From Oscillospiraceae bacterium Zagget6 (GTDB taxonomy: Bacteria; Bacillota; Clostridia; Oscillospirales; Oscillospiraceae), in NCBI GenBank assembly GCA_001941075.1, contig MSHH01000060.1, positions 1-38,406 on the forward strand: a stretch of 38,406 nt of DNA, written 5' to 3'. Shown piece by piece: positions 35,101 to 38,406 of this stretch (positions within the stretch are counted from its first letter, which is position 1; every line of letters starts with the position of its first letter). A program made the position numbers and the translations under genes. Under the pieces are notes generated by a model, which saw only the letters and a program-made list of their open reading frames with translations, searched no databases and was not told where the DNA came from.

Positions 35101-38100
35101 GCGTTCTACGGCTGCTCCAGCCTGACCAGCGTCACCCTGCCCAGCAACGACGAGTACACCGGCATTGGGGAGCGCACCTTCCAGTACTGCTCCAGCCTGA
35201 CCAGTGTCACCATCCCCGACACTGTGACCTACATCGGCGGCAGCGCCTTTGAGGGCTGCACCAGCCTGGAGTACATCGAAATCCCCGACAGCGTGGACAA
35301 CATCGAGTGGTGGGCCTTCGCCTACTGCCCCCTGACCGGGCTGGAGGACGACACCCTTGTCATCAACGAAAACGTGTACAACGTGGGCGACCACGCCTTC
35401 TACGGCTGCGGGTTCCACAATGTCATCATCTATTCCACTGAAATCGACATCGGCGACCTGGCCTTTGGCTGGGACGGCGACGACGAGGAGGCCTACGGCA
35501 CCATCGACGGCTTCACCGTCTACGGCTACGGCGACACCTCCGCCCAGTGGTACGCCGACGACAACGGCCTGACCTTCGTTGACCTGAACTGGGAGTACGA
35601 GGGACAGTGCGGCGACAACGTCTATTGGACCATCGAGAACGGCACTCTGACCCTCTACACCGAGGGCGAGGCCGAGGACGAGGACCAGAATGGCGTGATG
35701 TGGGACTACTGGGACGAGGGTGAGTGCCCCTTCGCCTGGCGCACTGACATCACCTCCATCGTTGTTGAGGACGGCGTCACTTACATCGGCGCCAACGCCT
35801 TCCACGGCTGCTCTGTGGAGAGCCTGTACCTGGGCGCGGACGTGAACGGCATCAACTTCGACAGCAGCGCGTTCGTCTGGTGTACCGAGCTGAGCAGCAT
35901 CGAGGTCTCTGAGAACAACGAAACTTACTTTGTGGAAGACGGCGTGCTGTTCGGCGACAACGGCTTCACCCTGTACCTCTACCCTGTGGGCAGCAACGCT
36001 GACTCCTACGCCATCCCCGACCATGTGACCTTTGTCTATCAGTGGGCGTTCTTCCACGCCGACAGCCTGACCAGCGTCACCTTCCCCGGCAACCTCTACA
36101 ATATCGGCTATGAGGCGTTCAAAAACTGCTACAACCTGTGGGAAGTCACCATTCCCGACCACGTGACCTACATCGACTACCACGCCTTCGGCTTCGCCGA
36201 CCAGGAGGACGAGGACGGCGAGTGGTTCGAGGAGATGGACGGCTTCACCATCTACGGCTATGAGAACACCGCCGCGCAGGACTACGCCGACAGATACGAC
36301 AGCGTCAACTTCGTGGCGCTGGAGGTGGAGCCTGTCAGCGACGGCGGTGACTTCGGCACCAACCTCCACTGGAACCTGGACGAAGACGGCACCCTGACCA
36401 TCAGCGTGGTGGACGCCGACCAGGGCAACAGCATGGACTTTGTGGGCATGGACAGCGCCCCCTGGTATCAGTACCGGCTCAACGTCAAGCACGTCGTCAT
36501 CGAAGAGGGCGTGGAGGGCATCGACAGCTACGCCTTCCTGTTCTGCCACTACCTGGAGGACGTGGACATTCAGGCGGACATCACCTATATCAACAGCGAC
36601 GCCTTTGGCTACTGCCGCAGCCTGGGTGAGATTACCATCCCCGACAGCGTCAGCTACGTTGGCGGCTGGGCGTTTGAGAACTGCTACGGCCTGGAAAGCG
36701 TTACCCTGCCCAACAACGACGAGTTCACCGACATCGAGGACGGCCTGTTCTACGGCTGCTACCTGCTCGCGGAAATCACCATCCCCAATACCGTCACCAG
36801 CATTGGCGATTACGCTTTCAACGGCTGCGGCAGACTGCGGGAGGTCGTCATCCCCGACAGCGTCAGCACCATCGGCGGCTGGGTCTTCGAGGGCTGCGGC
36901 AGCCTGGAGAGCGTTACCCTGCCCAACAACGACGAGTTCACCGAGATTCAGGGCGGCCTGTTCTACGACTGCGGGAACCTGACCAGCGTCACCATCCCCT
37001 CCAGCGTCACCTACATCGGCGGCAACGCCTTCAATGGCTGCGAGAGCCTGGGCGAGATCACCATCCCCGATAGCGTCACCTGCATCGACGGATGGGCGTT
37101 CTACAACACCGGCCTGAACGAGGTCACCATCCCCGCCAGCGTGGAGGAGATCGGTGAGATGGCCTTTGGCTATTACTGGTATTACGAGGAAGGCGAGGAC
37201 GAGGACGGCGACTGGTATTCCGAGGAGTACGACGCAGTGGTGGACAACTTCACCATCTACGGTTACACCGGCACCGCCGCCGAGGACTACGCTAACGACA
37301 ACGAACCGATTATCTTCGTGGCTCTGGAGGAGGAGGAAGCCGAAACCGAGGGTCAGTGCGGCGACAACGTCTACTGGTCCCTGAACGAGGAAGGCATCCT
37401 GACCATCTACACCGACGGCGAAGCTGAGGACGAAGGGCAGAACGGCCGGATGTGGGATTGGGTCGAATCCTTCACCTGGAGGGACGACATTCAGTCCATC
37501 GTCATTGAGGACGGCGTCACCTACATCGGCGCCGGGGCGTTCTACGGCTGCTCCGTGGAGAGCGTGTACATCGGCGCGGACGCGGAGGAAATCAATTTTG
37601 AATGCACGTTCCTCTGGTGTGCCCGCCTGAGCAGCATTGAGGTCGCTGAGGACAACGGCACCTACACCACCGAGGACGGCGTGCTGTTCCTGAAGGACAA
37701 CGAGGGCAACCTCTCCGAGCTGAAACTCTACCCCGTGGGCGACGAGAGCCGCACCAGCTACGAGATTCCCGATGGCGTTTGGTACATCGAGGATAGTGCG
37801 TTCTTCCACGCCGTGAGCCTGGAGAGTGTCACCATCCCCGACAGCATCACCACCATCGGCGGCACTGCGTTCGTCAACTGCGACAGCCTGATGAGCGTCA
37901 CCATCCCCGCCACCGTGACCGACATCGGTTTCCAAGCCTTTGGCTATATAGACATCGAGGACATGGAAACCGTAGACGACAGGCAGATTATAGACGGCTT
38001 CACCATCTACGGCTACGAGGGCACCGCCGCCGAGACCTACGCCAACGACAACGAACCGATTATCTTCGTGGCTCTGGAGAAGGCCGACATGACCGTCAGC

Positions 38101-38406
38101 AAGTCCGACTACTCCGGCACGTATGACGGCTCCGCCCACACCTTCACCCTGTCGGTCAGTGGACCCAGCAGCTACACCGTCTATTACAGCAAGACCACCA
38201 AGCTGACCAGCAGCAACTACAGTACCACCGGAACCACTACCAAGCCCACCCGTGTCAGCCTCGGACAGACCACCGTCTATTATTACATCGAGGACAACAC
38301 CGGGATTTATAACGACGCTTCCGGCACCGCTTACATCTACCTCAGACCGGAAGTGACCGCCACCGCCTACTCCGGCACTTACGACGGTTCCACCCATTCG
38401 GCCACC
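32152..38406 (+). CDS. Giant secreted BspA-like leucine-rich-repeat surface protein (runs past the window end)
   Basis: One frame stays open from the ATG at 32152 to the last base, 2085 codons without a stop, so the C-terminus is not seen. A signal peptide covers residues 1-28 (basic MKRNCKR, a hydrophobic core, then AWA before ADV). Residues about 29-140 are a Glu/Ala/Thr-rich acidic segment with a 14-residue repeat. Six modules then start with a G-x-x-V/L-x-W...L-T-I pattern (near 32572, 33343, 34087, 35611, 36355 and 37360). Each is followed by arrays of about 23-residue LRR_5 repeats of the type LTSVTIPDSVTYIGGNAF. Near 38080 a YSGTYDGSAHT region begins a YDG/MBG-type tandem domain. Such proteins are exported and mediate binding or adhesion. 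No wall anchor is visible in the part present. The ribosome site is an AAAGG box about 11 bases upstream. Confidence 0.93.
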   Translation, partial: MKRNCKRLTALILAMAMCLSMLSSAAWAADVSVEEEEVTAASLTTDAEEPTDDEEEDTNADAAGEDAEDPAEEEAAAEESTEESAEDEAAAEESTEEPAEEETAAEESTEEPAGEETTEEAASEDEAAAEVTAQADGTSGQCGDDVYWELDEETGVLTISGTGDMYDYAHIEDDGDYGTAPWYSYHESITAAVIEDGVTSIGEFAFFGCGCLESLTIPDSVTSIGYFAFQATGLTSITIGSGVTWIAENGVFDTESLTEINVDESNTAYCSVDGVLFDKDMTTLIAYPRGKTDTTYAVPDSVTSIGAYAFQGCGNLTSIELPDSVTSIGEYAFNECNNLETVIYNGTMAEFAAIEVGKGNSCLMNLTIHCTDGDATNDDYVDNADDGEDEEEEDYSVGNGVEYRLEDGVLTIYRTDEEDQDGRMWDWDEGDSPFYERDDITSIVIEDGVTYIGANAFKSCSVESLYIGADVEDINFCDGAFVFCTQLSSIEVSEDNGTYTTVDGVLFQKDDEGNPSELKLYPVGDESRTSYEIPDGVWYIEQWAFFYADSLESVTISYDVTDIGYEAFKNCYSLMSVTVPDTVTSIGDRAFGWGDSDEGDLVTLDGFILYGYANTQAQWYAEDNDVTFVALDDENAEGEGDFGEDGDNLHWVLADGVLTISVNDGYDNGWMGEMSRGDAPWYDMRHSIYEVVIEDGVEHIGNYAFYTCTNLETVTVPDSVTDVGDWVFAQCPNLGSVELSNSVGWIGYYTFYRSGLTEFTIPNNSGLTEICDGTFQGTNLESISIPRRITSIGYAAFQDCGNLSEVTFSSTSKLSYIGDSAFRNCSSLTNIDIPSGVTTIEDWAFQGCSALESVTLPDDEDFTRVPSGMFSDCENLTSVTIPDSVTEIGNDAFANCTSLTAVNIPDGVDYICSWTFYNCSSLESITLPDGVTVIEDEAFRDCSSLTSINMPESLTQICWAAFEGCSSLSGDLVIPDSACIDSEAFYGCSSLTSVTLPSNDEYTGIGERTFQYCSSLTSVTIPDTVTYIGGSAFEGCTSLEYIEIPDSVDNIEWWAFAYCPLTGLEDDTLVINENVYNVGDHAFYGCGFHNVIIYSTEIDIGDLAFGWDGDDEEAYGTIDGFTVYGYGDTSAQWYADDNGLTFVDLNWEYEGQCGDNVYWTIENGTLTLYTEGEAEDEDQNGVMWDYWDEGECPFAWRTDITSIVVEDGVTYIGANAFHGCSVESLYLGADVNGINFDSSAFVWCTELSSIEVSENNETYFVEDGVLFGDNGFTLYLYPVGSNADSYAIPDHVTFVYQWAFFHADSLTSVTFPGNLYNIGYEAFKNCYNLWEVTIPDHVTYIDYHAFGFADQEDEDGEWFEEMDGFTIYGYENTAAQDYADRYDSVNFVALEVEPVSDGGDFGTNLHWNLDEDGTLTISVVDADQGNSMDFVGMDSAPWYQYRLNVKHVVIEEGVEGIDSYAFLFCHYLEDVDIQADITYINSDAFGYCRSLGEITIPDSVSYVGGWAFENCYGLESVTLPNNDEFTDIEDGLFYGCYLLAEITIPNTVTSIGDYAFNGCGRLREVVIPDSVSTIGGWVFEGCGSLESVTLPNNDEFTEIQGGLFYDCGNLTSVTIPSSVTYIGGNAFNGCESLGEITIPDSVTCIDGWAFYNTGLNEVTIPASVEEIGEMAFGYYWYYEEGEDEDGDWYSEEYDAVVDNFTIYGYTGTAAEDYANDNEPIIFVALEEEEAETEGQCGDNVYWSLNEEGILTIYTDGEAEDEGQNGRMWDWVESFTWRDDIQSIVIEDGVTYIGAGAFYGCSVESVYIGADAEEINFECTFLWCARLSSIEVAEDNGTYTTEDGVLFLKDNEGNLSELKLYPVGDESRTSYEIPDGVWYIEDSAFFHAVSLESVTIPDSITTIGGTAFVNCDSLMSVTIPATVTDIGFQAFGYIDIEDMETVDDRQIIDGFTIYGYEGTAAETYANDNEPIIFVALEKADMTVSKSDYSGTYDGSAHTFTLSVSGPSSYTVYYSKTTKLTSSNYSTTGTTTKPTRVSLGQTTVYYYIEDNTGIYNDASGTAYIYLRPEVTATAYSGTYDGSTHSAT
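32374..32499 (+). repeat. Three tandem 42-bp repeats encoding an acidic segment
   Basis: Units at 32374-32415, 32416-32457 and 32458-32499 encode AAAEESTEESAEDE, AAAEESTEEPAEEE and TAAEESTEEPAGEE. They form part of the disordered acidic stalk after the signal peptide. Exact short-period repeats of this kind can change copy number by slippage or recombination. Confidence 0.88.
33343..37359 (+). repeat. Two long internal super-repeats (about 2.27 and 1.75 kb) in the surface protein gene, with a third beginning
   Basis: Module starts at 33343, 35611 and 37360 are of one kind (DGRMWDW or NGVMWDY following), and those at 34087 and 36355 are of another (NLHW following). The first offset is 2268 bases for both kinds, so the unit is a pair of modules that was duplicated. 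The next offset is 1749 bases, so the second copy has fewer leucine-rich repeats. Parts of copies one and three are nearly identical at the DNA level, for example around 33700-33770 and 37720-37790. Confidence 0.8.

Noticed and set aside
32818-38397. Open frame of 1859 codons on the minus strand
   Set aside because: It lies opposite the continuous BspA-like frame, is low in complexity (Val/Gly/Ala/Asp rich), lacks known motifs and arises from codon bias of the plus-strand repeats.

Overview
The window looks like chromosomal DNA from a gut-type, GC-rich member of the Clostridia (Oscillospiraceae/Ruminococcaceae-like). The reasons are strong AGGAGG-type ribosome sites, many short intrinsic terminators, AraC- and LacI-controlled sugar operons, a CUT1 sugar importer without its own ATPase, an EFR1-type flavodoxin/ferredoxin, a TagF/TarI-type envelope cluster and a giant BspA-like surface protein. 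This placement is inferred from gene content and style, not from a marker gene.

Layout. (1) 1-330: the 3' end of an IS30-type transposase and its probable element end. (2) 329-7445, minus strand: an L-rhamnose operon read as AraC regulator, terminator, then rhaB, an arabinose-isomerase-like sugar isomerase (the likely rhamnose isomerase), an NCS1-type permease broken by a one-base frameshift, rhaM and rhaD. A pair of 19-bp direct repeats, 22 bp apart, abuts the rhaB promoter. (3) 7978-8739, plus strand: an EFR1 ferredoxin with a CcpA/LacI-like palindrome before its promoter. (4) 8865-16002, minus strand: a LacI regulon of a DUF624 protein, a lipoprotein solute-binding protein, two CUT1 permeases, a LacI regulator and a GH32 fructosidase. 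Four copies of one operator tie these genes together. (5) 16233-17982: a 5'-truncated MacB/FtsX-type permease and a 670-bp non-coding stretch with a probable dispersed repeat. (6) 17983-25548, plus strand: an envelope polymer cluster of TagF-like polymerase, TarI/IspD-like cytidylyltransferase, membrane acyltransferase, NAD-dependent epimerase and a pyruvyltransferase that is visibly AT-richer than its neighbours. (7) 25824-31208: a beta-galactoside locus, with lacZ and a GPH symporter on minus and a divergent AraC regulator on plus. (8) 31209-32151: non-coding DNA with a strong promoter, a roughly 250-nt structured transcript candidate and a strong terminator. (9) 32152 to the end, plus strand: one uninterrupted frame of at least 2085 codons for a secreted leucine-rich-repeat (BspA/LRR_5) protein.

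How it fits together. Three independent glycan modules (L-rhamnose, a beta-fructoside or related oligosaccharide, and a beta-galactoside) each carry their own regulator, which suits a saccharolytic gut commensal. The TagF/TarI cluster and the BspA protein form the cell-surface part. The most promising unexplained items are the structured RNA candidate ahead of the giant surface protein, the super-repeat structure of that protein, the matching 12-bp element in both 5' leaders of the lac locus with its symmetric -10 box, and signs of gene replacement at the pyruvyltransferase end of the envelope cluster.

A very long open frame on the minus strand opposite the BspA gene (about 32818-38397) is an antisense shadow and is not annotated as a gene. 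No tRNA, rRNA or CRISPR array was recognised.
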